This document shows positions 1-8,214 of a stretch of 39,549 bases of DNA, in pieces. The DNA is from Gammaproteobacteria bacterium (GTDB taxonomy: Bacteria; Pseudomonadota; Gammaproteobacteria; Thiohalospirales; Thiohalospiraceae). The notes under the pieces are model-generated. The model saw only the letters and a program-made list of their open reading frames with translations. It ran no database searches and had not been told where the DNA came from. Both the position numbers and the translations under genes were made by a program. Positions within the stretch are counted from its first letter, which is position 1, and each line of letters opens with the position of its first letter. The DNA is taken from assembly GCA_014762495.1 (NCBI GenBank), contig JABURT010000112.1, positions 1 to 39,549 of the forward strand, read 5' to 3'.

Positions 1-35
1 TTTTTTTAGTTTTTCTGTTATGTATCGTACTACTT

Positions 36-854
36 CTATGTCTCTCCCTCTCTTATTGTGTGCAGCTCCCGAGTTTTATAAGAGACTGCATACCGTAAAC
101 TGAAAACGTCTTTCCGATAATTGTTGTAGGTGAGGTCTCCTGATAATTCCACTCGATTTCGTGGACGCTCAAGTTCAATAGGCAAAATTTCACCCACCTT
201 TGCCGCAGGACCATTCGTCATCATGACGATTTTGTCGGAAAGCAATACAGCCTCATCAACGTCATGAGTGATCATGATAACGGTGTTCTTGAGATTGCGA
301 TGTATGTCCATCAAAGAGTCCTGCAAATGGGCACGGGTCAGTGCATCAAGTGCCCCGAAAGGTTCATCCATTAACAGAACCGTGGGTTGCATGGCGAGTG
401 CCCGGGCGATACCCACACGCTGTTTCATGCCTCCTGATATCTCTGATGGCAATTTGTCACAGGCATGGGTCATATGAACCAGGTCTAGGTTGTACATCAC
501 CCATTCGTGTATTTCGCGTTTGGATTTGTTCTTAAATACCTGTTTTACAGCCAATTCTACATTTTCATACGACGTCAGCCAGGGCAGTAGAGAGTGGTTC
601 TGAAAGACGACGGCACGTTCCGGACCGGGCTCATTGACCTCCTTACCATCGAGGATGACACCGCCGCTGGTGGCTTTATATAGACCTGCGACGATATTCA
701 GAACGGTCGATTTGCCACAACCTGAATGGCCAATAAGCGAGACAAACTCGCCTTTGTCGATTTTAAGATCGATCTCATCCAGTGCCTTGAAGGGTCCGTT
801 TGGTGTTGGAAACTCAATAGAGACCTGTGATATTTCCAAGTGTAAGTTGTTCAT
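36..854 (-). CDS. nrtD: Nitrate-type ABC transporter ATP-binding protein (NrtD/NasD-like)
   Basis: This 272-residue protein is the cytoplasmic ATPase that would power anion import through the permease encoded just upstream. The Walker A loop GHSGCGKST is at residues 42-50, the ABC signature ISGGMKQ at about 139-145, and the Walker B LLMDEP with its D-loop at about 160-170. The Q-loop region reads VVFQNHSLLPW, typical of the nitrate/sulfonate/taurine importer group. The ATG has a good ribosome-binding site (AGGAGA), and 15 bases separate it from the permease stop. It is the last gene of a three-gene operon (binding protein, permease, ATPase). No nitrate reductase gene is visible before the window edge, so bicarbonate, cyanate or another small anion cannot be excluded as substrate. 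Confidence 0.85.
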   Translation of the reverse strand: MNNLHLEISQVSIEFPTPNGPFKALDEIDLKIDKGEFVSLIGHSGCGKSTVLNIVAGLYKATSGGVILDGKEVNEPGPERAVVFQNHSLLPWLTSYENVELAVKQVFKNKSKREIHEWVMYNLDLVHMTHACDKLPSEISGGMKQRVGIARALAMQPTVLLMDEPFGALDALTRAHLQDSLMDIHRNLKNTVIMITHDVDEAVLLSDKIVMMTNGPAAKVGEILPIELERPRNRVELSGDLTYNNYRKDVFSLRYAVSYKTRELHTIREGET

Positions 855-869
855 CCTAACTCTCCTTGC

Positions 870-1874
870 CTAGCGTAGTTCAGCCGTCTTATCCCAGGAA
901 ACGGCGCGTTGCAAAGTCACCATCATGCGATCCAGCAGATAACCAATAAATCCGATCACCAGAACTGCAACCATAATTCGACCCAGGGAGTCAGAACTGC
1001 CGTTCTGAAATTCATCCCATACAAACTTACCCAGTCCGGGATTTTGTGCGAGCATTTCCGCCGCGATTAATACCATCCAGGCAATACCCAGTGACAGGCG
1101 TAGACCAGTGAACATCATGGGAATGGCAGATGGGATTATGATCTTGGTGACGTGTGTGAACCAGTTAAGACGTAACACTCTACTGACATTGGTCAAGTCT
1201 TTATCCACGCTGGTGACACCGACTGCGGTATTGATTATCGTCGGCCACACACTGCACAGTAATACCGTAAACATTGAATTTAGGTAAGACTTTGAAAACA
1301 TCGGGTCCTTACTGACATATACGGCCGATACCACCATCGTCACCAACGGCAACCAGGCCAGGGGTGAGACAGGTTTAAATATCTGTATCAGCGGATTCAT
1401 GGCCAGATAGAGGTTTTTATTCATGCCAATCAGGATCCCAATAGGAATCGCGATAATGGACGCGAGAATAAAACCACTCATCACCGTGAGAATACTGGTC
1501 CAGATTTGATCGAAAAACGTTGGTTTGCCCGTGTAGTCGCGAATTTTTACCTCGGCATTGGGATCCTTTTCCAACTTCGCGGCATTGCGTTTTTCCTGAC
1601 GCTCCATGAAACGTGCTTCACGATCGCGCTGTCGCTCATGGTCTGCGTAGAGTCCAACAGTTTGCTCCCACACGGCCGATGGGCCGGGAAATTTACCGAG
1701 CGAAGTATCAATACGCGATGCAACACCCGACCATATCATCATAAATAACAGGATGCCGAGAACAGGCACCCCTACATGATCAAAAATAATTTTGAGTTGA
1801 GCCTTCGGGTGATCTCCCTTTGCCAGTTTGACTAATGGCTCCATCCAGCCTGTGCAACATATAGAAAGTTTCAT
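870..1874 (-). CDS. nrtB: Nitrate-type ABC transporter permease (NrtB-like)
   Basis: This 334-residue inner-membrane protein is the translocation subunit of the importer. A first membrane segment lies near residues 33-52. A highly charged loop rich in Arg, Glu and Lys follows at about 75-115, and then the BPD_transp_1-type core begins near the PTFFDQIWTS segment. The EAA-like coupling loop is in the part reading SRVLRLNWFTHVTKIIIPSAIP. Segments such as LIQIFKPVSPLAWLPLV are typical of the NrtB/CmpB group. The start chosen has GAGG at suitable spacing. A strong hairpin lies between this gene and the binding-protein gene and probably sets their relative expression. The substrate is not determined by this subunit. 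Confidence 0.85.
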   Translation of the reverse strand: MKLSICCTGWMEPLVKLAKGDHPKAQLKIIFDHVGVPVLGILLFMMIWSGVASRIDTSLGKFPGPSAVWEQTVGLYADHERQRDREARFMERQEKRNAAKLEKDPNAEVKIRDYTGKPTFFDQIWTSILTVMSGFILASIIAIPIGILIGMNKNLYLAMNPLIQIFKPVSPLAWLPLVTMVVSAVYVSKDPMFSKSYLNSMFTVLLCSVWPTIINTAVGVTSVDKDLTNVSRVLRLNWFTHVTKIIIPSAIPMMFTGLRLSLGIAWMVLIAAEMLAQNPGLGKFVWDEFQNGSSDSLGRIMVAVLVIGFIGYLLDRMMVTLQRAVSWDKTAELR

Positions 1875-1895
1875 TTACCAACCTCGCAAACACAA

Positions 1896-1918
1896 GCCCC
1901 TCCCATGATGGGAGGGGC
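1896..1918 (-). terminator. Intercistronic hairpin between nrtA and nrtB
   Basis: Two perfect 10-base arms (GCCCCTCCCA at 1896-1905 and its complement at 1909-1918) enclose a 3-base loop. The hairpin lies just after the binding-protein stop. No long U-run follows on the minus strand, so it is better read as an attenuating or mRNA-stabilising hairpin than a full terminator. Such hairpins commonly keep periplasmic binding protein levels above those of the permease. Confidence 0.75.
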
Positions 1919-1926
1919 CATTTACA

Positions 1927-3336
1927 TTACAGAGTTTCCTTACCCTTCAGGCCAATCTTGAACTTTGTCAGGTAATCATTAGGCTTGCGTCCATCGTAGG
2001 TCACACCATCGATGAAGTGTGTTTGCGGATCTCGGAAGCCATCTTCACTTGCAAAATCAGGGAATTCATCAGCCTTCAACTTACCTTCGGCGATCAGTTC
2101 CTTGGCCGCTTCGGCGTAGATATCCGGGCGATAAACTTTCTTGGCAATATCCATGTACCAGCTATCAGGCTTGTACTCGGAGATCTGGCCCCAGCGACGC
2201 ATCTGGGTCAGGTACCAGATTGCATCGGAGTAATAGGGGTAGGTGGCGTTATAGCGGAAGAAGACATTAAAGTCCGGTACAGCTCGCTTATCGCCTTTTT
2301 CGTATTCGAAGGTACCGGTCATGGAGTTCGCGATAACTTCTTCATCCGCTCCTACGTACTCGGGATAGGAGAGGATCTTAACCGCTTCCATACGGTTGGC
2401 ATTATCATTTTCATCCAGCCATTTTGCAGCGCGTATCATTGCCTTTACGACTGCCTTGTGGGTATTGGGATTCTTATCTGCCCAATCCTTACTGACACCG
2501 AATACCTTTTCAGGATTGTCTTTCCAGATCTCATAGTCGGTGATGACCGGTACACCTATTCCCTTGAATACAGCCTGTTGATTCCAGGGTTCGCCTACAC
2601 AGTATCCATAGATGGTGCCAGCTTCCATGGTCGCAGGCATTTGCGGAGGGGGTGTGACCGATAGCAGGGCGTCGGCCTTGATCTGTCCGGAAATATCACC
2701 CTTATGAGGGGCATAAAATCCGGGGTGGATGCTGCCGGCGGCAAGCCAGTAACGCAGTTCATAATTATGGGTCGAAACAGGGAAAACCATCCCCATGTTA
2801 AACGGCTTACCCTCGGACTTGTACTTGTCGACCACCGGCTTCAGGTAGTCGGCCTTGATGGGATGGACCGGCTTACCATCCTCATGAGGAATATTCGGCT
2901 TCATCTGTTTCCAGATGTCATTGGAGACGGTAATGCCGTTGCCGTTCAGGTCCATGGAAAAGGCGGTAATGATGTGAGCCTGCGTTCCGAAGCCAATGGT
3001 GGCGCCAAGAGGTTGACCAGCAAGCATATGCGCACCATCCAACTGGCCATCGATAACTCGGTCAAGCAACACCTTCCAGTTGGCCTGCGCCTCTAGAGTG
3101 ACATATAGACCTTCGTCCTCAAAATAGCCCTTTTCATAGGCGATAGCCAAAGGCGCCATATCGGTCAGCTTGATAAAGCCAAACTTGAGCTCTTCCTTCT
3201 CCAGTTCGCCGGCCGATGCCGTAGACATGCCCAACCCCGCCATGAATGTCGCAGCGGCAATCGCTCCCAATCCTAGCCCCAGGAATGAACGACGTGACGT
3301 CCTGTGTATTTCGCCCTGTAAATTTCTCTGATTCAT
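1927..3336 (-). CDS. nrtA: Nitrate/anion ABC transporter substrate-binding protein, Tat-exported (NrtA/CmpA family)
   Basis: This 469-residue periplasmic binding protein belongs to the NrtA/CmpA family. The N-terminus carries a twin-arginine signal ([11 protein letters not shown], Arg-Arg at about residues 15-16), a hydrophobic stretch and a likely cleavage site after ASA near residue 42. The mature part contains family segments such as [21 protein letters not shown] and [12 protein letters not shown] chose the ATG at 3336 because GGAG lies about 6 bases before it; an in-frame TTG at 3348 is less likely. It is the first gene of the operon, with a sigma-54 promoter about 90 bases upstream. Nitrate and bicarbonate binders are close relatives, and I cannot tell them apart by eye. 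The nitrogen-type promoter favours nitrate or nitrite. Confidence 0.85.
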   Translation of the reverse strand: MNQRNLQGEIHRTSRRSFLGLGLGAIAAATFMAGLGMSTASAGELEKEELKFGFIKLTDMAPLAIAYEKGYFEDEGLYVTLEAQANWKVLLDRVIDGQLDGAHMLAGQPLGATIGFGTQAHIITAFSMDLNGNGITVSNDIWKQMKPNIPHEDGKPVHPIKADYLKPVVDKYKSEGKPFNMGMVFPVSTHNYELRYWLAAGSIHPGFYAPHKGDISGQIKADALLSVTPPPQMPATMEAGTIYGYCVGEPWNQQAVFKGIGVPVITDYEIWKDNPEKVFGVSKDWADKNPNTHKAVVKAMIRAAKWLDENDNANRMEAVKILSYPEYVGADEEVIANSMTGTFEYEKGDKRAVPDFNVFFRYNATYPYYSDAIWYLTQMRRWGQISEYKPDSWYMDIAKKVYRPDIYAEAAKELIAEGKLKADEFPDFASEDGFRDPQTHFIDGVTYDGRKPNDYLTKFKIGLKGKETL

Positions 3337-3423
3337 CTTGCACTCCAATTTACTGTCATGAAGGTGGATAAACTCATTTCATCCAGCCCGGACAGGTTCT
3401 CAATAACCCGCTGGTATTTGGAT

Positions 3424-3439
3424 TGCAGCATGTGTGCCA
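3424..3439 (-). promoter_or_regulatory. Sigma-54 promoter of the nrt operon
   Basis: On the minus strand this reads TGGCACACATGCTGCA. The sigma-54 consensus is TGGCACG-N4-TTGCA. The invariant GG and GC are correctly spaced, and only two less conserved positions differ. Transcription would start near 3412, about 75 bases before the nrtA ATG at 3336. Expression would need RpoN and an activator such as NtrC. Confidence 0.75.
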
Positions 3440-3525
3440 AGCATAGTAGAGGTAACTAATATTAATATTTTTCAATCAGTTAGATAAAAACGACGGCGTA
3501 CATTTGCGGATAGAACTAGAAGGGA

Positions 3526-3542
3526 GTGACCACATCGGTGCA
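3526..3542 (-). promoter_or_regulatory. Probable NtrC enhancer site, proximal
   Basis: The plus strand reads GTGACC-N5-GGTGCA, which matches 9 of 12 positions of the palindromic NtrC consensus TGCACC-N5-GGTGCA. Its centre is about 120 bases upstream of the predicted sigma-54 start, the usual enhancer distance. Confidence 0.5.
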
Positions 3543-3602
3543 TTGTTGCCAACCAAAAGCAACATTATGGGGCAGATAACTGTCAGAACACAGCGCCCCC
3601 AT

Positions 3603-3619
3603 TGCACACCTTTGGGGCA
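3603..3619 (-). promoter_or_regulatory. Probable NtrC enhancer site, distal
   Basis: The plus strand reads TGCACA-N5-GGGGCA, matching 10 of 12 positions of the NtrC consensus TGCACC-N5-GGTGCA. The centre is 77 bases (a little over 7 helical turns) from the proximal site and about 200 bases from the predicted start. Paired NtrC sites are normal for strongly nitrogen-regulated promoters. Confidence 0.5.
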
Positions 3620-3788
3620 TAAAGACAGTCAATGTGCAGGTGAAGTCTTCGGTTTCGGATTCAAAAGTGGAAAAAGATGGAGGACAAAATATACAGACAG
3701 GCGATGAAAACAGGATCAAGGCTGCCGAAGATCAAGACCCACCTGCTCACCAAAATGCTGAACAAGCGGGTCCGTCAGAATATGAGGA

Positions 3789-4715
3789 TCAAAAGTAGTT
3801 CGCGGTGATTTCACCATTGACACTTGCCAGGCCGAGTTGCAATTCATCAATAAATTCATGCAACTGTTCCTGACGCAACTCTTCCGGTTTCGCTTTCAGG
3901 AGCTTTTTCTGCAGACTTTTGAGTGTCTTGAGTGATTTCTCACTGCGCGGCAAATGGTTGATGCAGTCCTCGACTTCGCAGCTGGCATGATAAACGGAAC
4001 GAGGAAAGACACGGTTTTGGAATAGGAACCGCAACACATCCGGACGACGAACTTGCAGGCGCATGGCTCGACGATACATCTGATACGCCGTCATGGATTT
4101 TAGCACGCTAACCCACTGAATATTCTCAAAAGGCGTGAGCTCTTCGTTATCGGTGGGTAACAATGTAGCTGAACGGACGTCGATAATTCGCGTGGTCATG
4201 TCGGCACGCTCAAGGTTCCTCCCCATGCGCAGGAAACTGTAACCTTCATCGTGCGTCATGGTCCCTGCCAGCATTCCGGTTAATGTCTGAGAACCTGTAA
4301 TAATATTGCGCATGTACTCGAACCGACCCCGCTGGGTCAATGCCTCGTTCACATGTTCTCGCGCATAGATAAAATTCTCATTAATCTTCTCCCCTACCTC
4401 GCGTGGAATAATATCGCGGATGGTGCGTGCGTTCTCGCGTGCGTGTGACAGGGAACTCAGTATGGAACTCGGGTTATTGAGATTTGAAGTCAGGAAGCGC
4501 AACACGCTACGCTCATCTGCCTCTGTATAGTGATCATAGAACTCATGGTTGGTACCAAAGATATCGATGATTGGGGCCCAACCCAAGCGTACCCGCTTGG
4601 GCAGATCCATGAGCAGATGTGAGTTCACATTAATCAAACGAGCTGTATTCTCAGCGCGTTCAACATAGCGACCCAGCCAATAAATACTATTCGCGACCCG
4701 TGATAGCATAGACAT
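3789..4715 (-). CDS. Alpha-E domain protein (DUF403, COG2307)
   Basis: This 308-residue, largely alpha-helical protein begins with the family's typical MLSRVANSIYWLGRYVERAENTARLI segment, rich in Arg and Glu. Other family-like helices include FLRMGRNLERADMTTRIIDVR. No catalytic residues are assigned for the family. These proteins almost always sit next to a circularly permuted ATP-grasp protein, as here: the two genes are separated by only 2 bases, and the ribosome-binding site GGAGGG lies inside the end of the upstream gene. The family is thought to work with the ATP-grasp enzyme in forming or carrying a peptide or amide-linked product; the actual role is unknown. Confidence 0.85.
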   Translation of the reverse strand: MSMLSRVANSIYWLGRYVERAENTARLINVNSHLLMDLPKRVRLGWAPIIDIFGTNHEFYDHYTEADERSVLRFLTSNLNNPSSILSSLSHARENARTIRDIIPREVGEKINENFIYAREHVNEALTQRGRFEYMRNIITGSQTLTGMLAGTMTHDEGYSFLRMGRNLERADMTTRIIDVRSATLLPTDNEELTPFENIQWVSVLKSMTAYQMYRRAMRLQVRRPDVLRFLFQNRVFPRSVYHASCEVEDCINHLPRSEKSLKTLKSLQKKLLKAKPEELRQEQLHEFIDELQLGLASVNGEITANYF

Positions 4716-4717
4716 GA

Positions 4718-6172
4718 TTATTCACCCTCCATATCGACTATCCAGGTATCCTTGCTGCCACCGCCCTGTGAAGAGTTAACCACCGTGGAGCCTTTTTTAA
4801 GTGCAACGCGGGTTAGGCCGCCCGTTGTGACGAAGGTGTCCTTGCCGCTTAATATAAACGGACGCAAGTCCAGGTGCCTGGGTTCAACATGAGTACCGAC
4901 CAGGGTGGGTGCTGTAGAGAGGATTAACATGGGTTGTGCAATATAATTTCGTGGGTCACGTTTAATCAGACGTCCGAATTGTTCGCGTTCTTCCTTGGTG
5001 GCTTGTGGACCAATAAGCATGCCATAGCCACCGGACTCATTGGCAGGTTTGACCACCAGCTTATCGAGGTTGCCCAGTACATATTCACGATCATCCTTAT
5101 TGATGCATTTATATGTCGGCACATTGGCGATCAACGGCTCTTCTTTCAGATAGTAACGTATGATCTCCGGCACATAGGCGTAGACTACCTTGTCATCGGC
5201 GACACCCGCACCTGGAGCATTGGCGAGACCGACATTGCCAGCCTTCCAGGCCCGCATCAGGCCGGGCACCCCCAGCATGGAATCGGGATTAAATACCTCA
5301 GGGTCCAGGAACAGGTCATCGATACGGCGATAGATCACGTCGACACGCGTTTGCCCCTCGATGGTTCGCATATAAACAATATCGTCATCGTCCACCACCA
5401 AATCCGAACCCTCAACCAACTCGGCCCCCATTTGCTGGGCCAGGTAGGCATGCTCAAAATAGGCAGAGTTATAGATCCCAGGTGTCAGCACCGCGACAAC
5501 GGGGTCCTTGACTCGTCGAGGCGAGATAGAGAGCAGGGTCTCGTATAGCTGAGAGGGATAATCGTCTACGGGAAGGATACTGACATCATCAAACAGGTCG
5601 GGAAACACGCGCTTCATAACCTGCCGGTTCTCCAGCATGTAGGAGACACCAGACGGTACTCGCAGATTATCCTCCAGCACATAAACCGTGCCCTTATCGT
5701 CGCGCACCAGATCACTTCCACAAATGTGCGCCCAGACCTTACGCGGCGGTTTGATACCGATGCATTCCTTGCGGAAATTGGAGGAATCCTCCAGCAAATC
5801 GGCGGGGAATATCCCATCCCTGATGATGTGTTGTTTATTGTAGATATCGTCGATGAACAGGTTCAGCGCCTTGACCCGCTGTTTGAGGCCGGCCTCTACC
5901 TGCTCCCACTCTTTTTTGTCGATAATGCGTGGGATAATATCGAATGGCCAGGCGCGGTCAATGGCCCCTTCTTCCTCACTGTAAACACGAAAAGTGATCC
6001 CCATGACATGGATTGCGAGCTCGGCAGCGGCCTTATAATCCTCGATTTCCTTATCCTTAAGCGCCCTCATATAGTCACACAACATTTTCGAGGCCGCCCT
6101 TGGTCGCCCTGTAGCGCGCAGCAATTCGTCGTGAAAACCTTTAACCTTGTAATTACCCCAGCGTATTGCCAT
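4718..6172 (-). CDS. Circularly permuted type 2 ATP-grasp protein (COG2308)
   Basis: This 484-residue protein matches the circularly permuted ATP-grasp family (DUF404/DUF407). Segments that support this are VLEDNLRVPSGVSYMLENR, the acidic stretch VDDDDIVYMRTIEGQTRVDVIYRR, VKPANESGGYGMLIGP (nucleotide-binding, Gly-rich) and EPRHLDLRPF near the C-terminus. The family is predicted to join amino acids or peptides by ATP-dependent ligation in the cytoplasm; no substrate has been assigned. The ATG is preceded by AAGGTGAT. It is the first gene of a two-gene operon with the alpha-E protein and is divergent from the Anbu peptidase gene across a 113-base gap, which probably holds both promoters. Confidence 0.85.
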   Translation of the reverse strand: MAIRWGNYKVKGFHDELLRATGRPRAASKMLCDYMRALKDKEIEDYKAAAELAIHVMGITFRVYSEEEGAIDRAWPFDIIPRIIDKKEWEQVEAGLKQRVKALNLFIDDIYNKQHIIRDGIFPADLLEDSSNFRKECIGIKPPRKVWAHICGSDLVRDDKGTVYVLEDNLRVPSGVSYMLENRQVMKRVFPDLFDDVSILPVDDYPSQLYETLLSISPRRVKDPVVAVLTPGIYNSAYFEHAYLAQQMGAELVEGSDLVVDDDDIVYMRTIEGQTRVDVIYRRIDDLFLDPEVFNPDSMLGVPGLMRAWKAGNVGLANAPGAGVADDKVVYAYVPEIIRYYLKEEPLIANVPTYKCINKDDREYVLGNLDKLVVKPANESGGYGMLIGPQATKEEREQFGRLIKRDPRNYIAQPMLILSTAPTLVGTHVEPRHLDLRPFILSGKDTFVTTGGLTRVALKKGSTVVNSSQGGGSKDTWIVDMEGE

Positions 6173-6285
6173 GAATCACCTTTATTGTTTCCCTGTTCCA
6201 CAATAACGCAATATAATCCCTAGCATCAACGGCATAAACGATTTGCAATAATTATGCCTTGCAACCATTCAAAGAGTATACATCC

Positions 6286-7032
6286 ATGACCTACTGTCTC
6301 GCTATACACGTTAATAAAGGACTGGTATTCGCCTCAGACTCCCGCACCAATGCGGGTGTGGACTATGTCTCCATTTTTAGCAAAATGACCCGTTTTAACT
6401 GGCCGGGTGACCGCAGCTTTATCATCGTGACCTCAGGGAATCTTGCAACATCACAGGCAGTCATGAACAAGGTAGGCACCGATCTGGAAGCCGATGACGG
6501 ACGCACAAGCCTGAAGACTGTCAATCACCTCTTCGAGGCGGCCGAATATATCGGGCAACTCAGCCAGGAAGAGCAGTCCCAACATGCCGAGGCGATGAAG
6601 GAGTCAAAACTAAGTGGCGAATCAAGCTTTATCGTCGGCGGCCAGATCGGCGATCAGGTACCCGGGATTTATCAGGTTTACCCACAGGGGAACTATATCA
6701 GCGCGTCGCCAGAAACCCCTTATCTACAGATCGGTGAGACCAAGTATGGCAAGCCCATCCTGGACCGGGTGATTGTTGCAAATACGTCACTTGAGGATGC
6801 TTCACGATGTGCCCTGGTTTCTATCGATTCCACCATTCGCAGTAACATATCAGTTGGGCCGCCGGTTGAACTAGCCATCTATGAAACAGGTAGCCTGGAT
6901 GAACCCAAACACCTGAAACTGTCACTGAATTCCCCTCTTTACAAATCCATGCAAAAACGATGGAACGAAGGCCTGCAGCGTGCGTTCAAGCGCCTTCCCA
7001 AATTTGACTGGGAAGATAAGGAAGATATTTAG
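6286..7032 (+). CDS. Anbu, proteasome-like Ntn-hydrolase peptidase
   Basis: This 248-residue protein is the bacterial ancestor-type proteasome homologue Anbu. The ATG at 6286 was chosen because it places Thr right after Met; Met removal would expose the Thr nucleophile (TYCLAIHVNKG). The family's other active-site residues are visible: Asp in FASDSRTNAG (mature residue 17) and Lys in IFSKM (about 32). The motif VTSGNLA and the C-terminal IRSNISVGPPVELAIY are also family-typical. In structures Anbu forms open helical or ring assemblies, and its physiological substrate is unclear. Divergence from the ATP-grasp/alpha-E pair is the standard Anbu context. Its stop overlaps the stop of the convergent metallopeptidase gene. 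Confidence 0.9.
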   Translation: MTYCLAIHVNKGLVFASDSRTNAGVDYVSIFSKMTRFNWPGDRSFIIVTSGNLATSQAVMNKVGTDLEADDGRTSLKTVNHLFEAAEYIGQLSQEEQSQHAEAMKESKLSGESSFIVGGQIGDQVPGIYQVYPQGNYISASPETPYLQIGETKYGKPILDRVIVANTSLEDASRCALVSIDSTIRSNISVGPPVELAIYETGSLDEPKHLKLSLNSPLYKSMQKRWNEGLQRAFKRLPKFDWEDKEDI

Positions 7033-8099
7033 TTTGAACTGACCGTGTCTTGAATCAGTGTATGAATAAATTGAAGTTTTTGGGCAACGGGTTCGGTAAT
7101 ACTGAAAGGATAGGCATCTGTGAGACCCAAACTACGATTCAGGGAATTCAGACCAAGGGCCAGGCGCTCCCAGACAAGTAACAAATCACGTAAAGAATGT
7201 GGTGCAGTGACTGTATCACTCGTCTGCGGCGATTGCACCTGAACGAAGCCGTAGTCCTCCGCGGTTTCAAGCGTATCGATCATGTGCAGATAATGGGCCC
7301 AGGTCTCGGCCCAATCCTCCCAGGGGTGACTGCTGGCATAGGCGCTTATACAGTCGTCGGGCCAATCATATCTTGGTCCTTTATTATAATAGTGTGAAAG
7401 CGCTTTATTATAATTCTGACGTTCATCACCAAACAAACGTCTGAAATCAGACAGACGTTGACTGTCACTAGAAACCAGCAACTGCCAATAATAATGACCG
7501 CTCTCATGTCGGAAGTGTCCGATAAGCGTTCGATAACGCTCGTTCATCTTTTCCCGGATCTCTTCTCGAGAACTGTGTTCGGCTTCCACTATGTTAATGG
7601 TAATCATACCTGCGGTATGACCTGTCATGACATGGTGGTGTTCACTAAGATTGCTATCAAACTCATCAACAGGACTTTCATTCTCCATAAACTGAAAGGC
7701 AAGCCCGTTTATATTGTTCTGACTACGACCCAATAGAGGCAGTCCCAATCCTTTTAACGTATAAATGAGACGTCGTTTGGCTGTTTCAATGCGATACCAA
7801 AGATTGAGATTGCGTTCCTCGGTAAGGTTGGGAATGATATGATTCAAACGGCAGGATACGCAGTATTGATTTTCGTCATCAATCGGTACCAACCAGTTGC
7901 AGACCTGATATTTCGTATTGTTATAGCACTTCCTGTACAATTTTCCGTTATCGAGAGAGCGCCAGCTTGATTCAGAGGCCGGCTCAATGGGACCGACGAA
8001 GCGTTCCTCGACAATAAACCCCAGCTCACGACCACACTTCAGGCACATGCTGTTTTCAAAATACAGTGTGTTTCCACACACACAGTGAAAGGTTTTCAC
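7029..8099 (-). CDS. Zinc-ribbon putative metallopeptidase (COG4307-type)
   Basis: This 356-residue protein has two Cys-rich knuckles at its N-terminus (Cys6, Cys8, Cys19, Cys22, then a second set near residues 58-83) followed by a zincin-like catalytic domain. The metal motif HESGH is at residues 198-202. A second acidic motif, EDWAETWAHYLH, at about 261-272 probably supplies the third zinc ligand. The start is a GTG with GAGGAAA upstream; an ATG alternative would remove the first Cys cluster. The gene converges on Anbu, with overlapping stop codons. Members of this family recur around the ATP-grasp/alpha-E/Anbu set, which suggests it trims or releases the same modified peptide. The substrate is unknown. 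Confidence 0.75.
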   Translation of the reverse strand: MKTFHCVCGNTLYFENSMCLKCGRELGFIVEERFVGPIEPASESSWRSLDNGKLYRKCYNNTKYQVCNWLVPIDDENQYCVSCRLNHIIPNLTEERNLNLWYRIETAKRRLIYTLKGLGLPLLGRSQNNINGLAFQFMENESPVDEFDSNLSEHHHVMTGHTAGMITINIVEAEHSSREEIREKMNERYRTLIGHFRHESGHYYWQLLVSSDSQRLSDFRRLFGDERQNYNKALSHYYNKGPRYDWPDDCISAYASSHPWEDWAETWAHYLHMIDTLETAEDYGFVQVQSPQTSDTVTAPHSLRDLLLVWERLALGLNSLNRSLGLTDAYPFSITEPVAQKLQFIHTLIQDTVSSN

Positions 8100-8214
8100 T
8101 ATAATTTCCTCGGTGCAGTCATTCAGTCATGCTGCCATGAATTAACGACGATGTCATTCAATGGCATTCACATCGTTTCGAAGTGAAGTCCCTGAATATT
8201 CAGCATGTTTCGGA

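Larger units (their letters stand above)
3349..3788. other. Intergenic region with regulatory sites, no convincing gene
   Basis: These 440 bases separate the nrt operon from the alpha-E gene. The part next to nrtA holds the sigma-54 promoter and two NtrC-like sites listed separately. The stretch around 3440-3490 is AT-rich, as is common between enhancers and sigma-54 promoters. From about 3630 to 3799 one plus-strand frame (starting at a GTG) is open for about 55 codons and would encode a hydrophilic, Glu/Asp/Gln-rich peptide. It has no recognisable family and no good ribosome-binding site, so I do not call it a gene. Confidence 0.5.

Noticed and set aside
3631-3799. Hydrophilic plus-strand frame after a GTG
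   Set aside because: No ribosome site or family; it also runs over the 3' end of the alpha-E gene.
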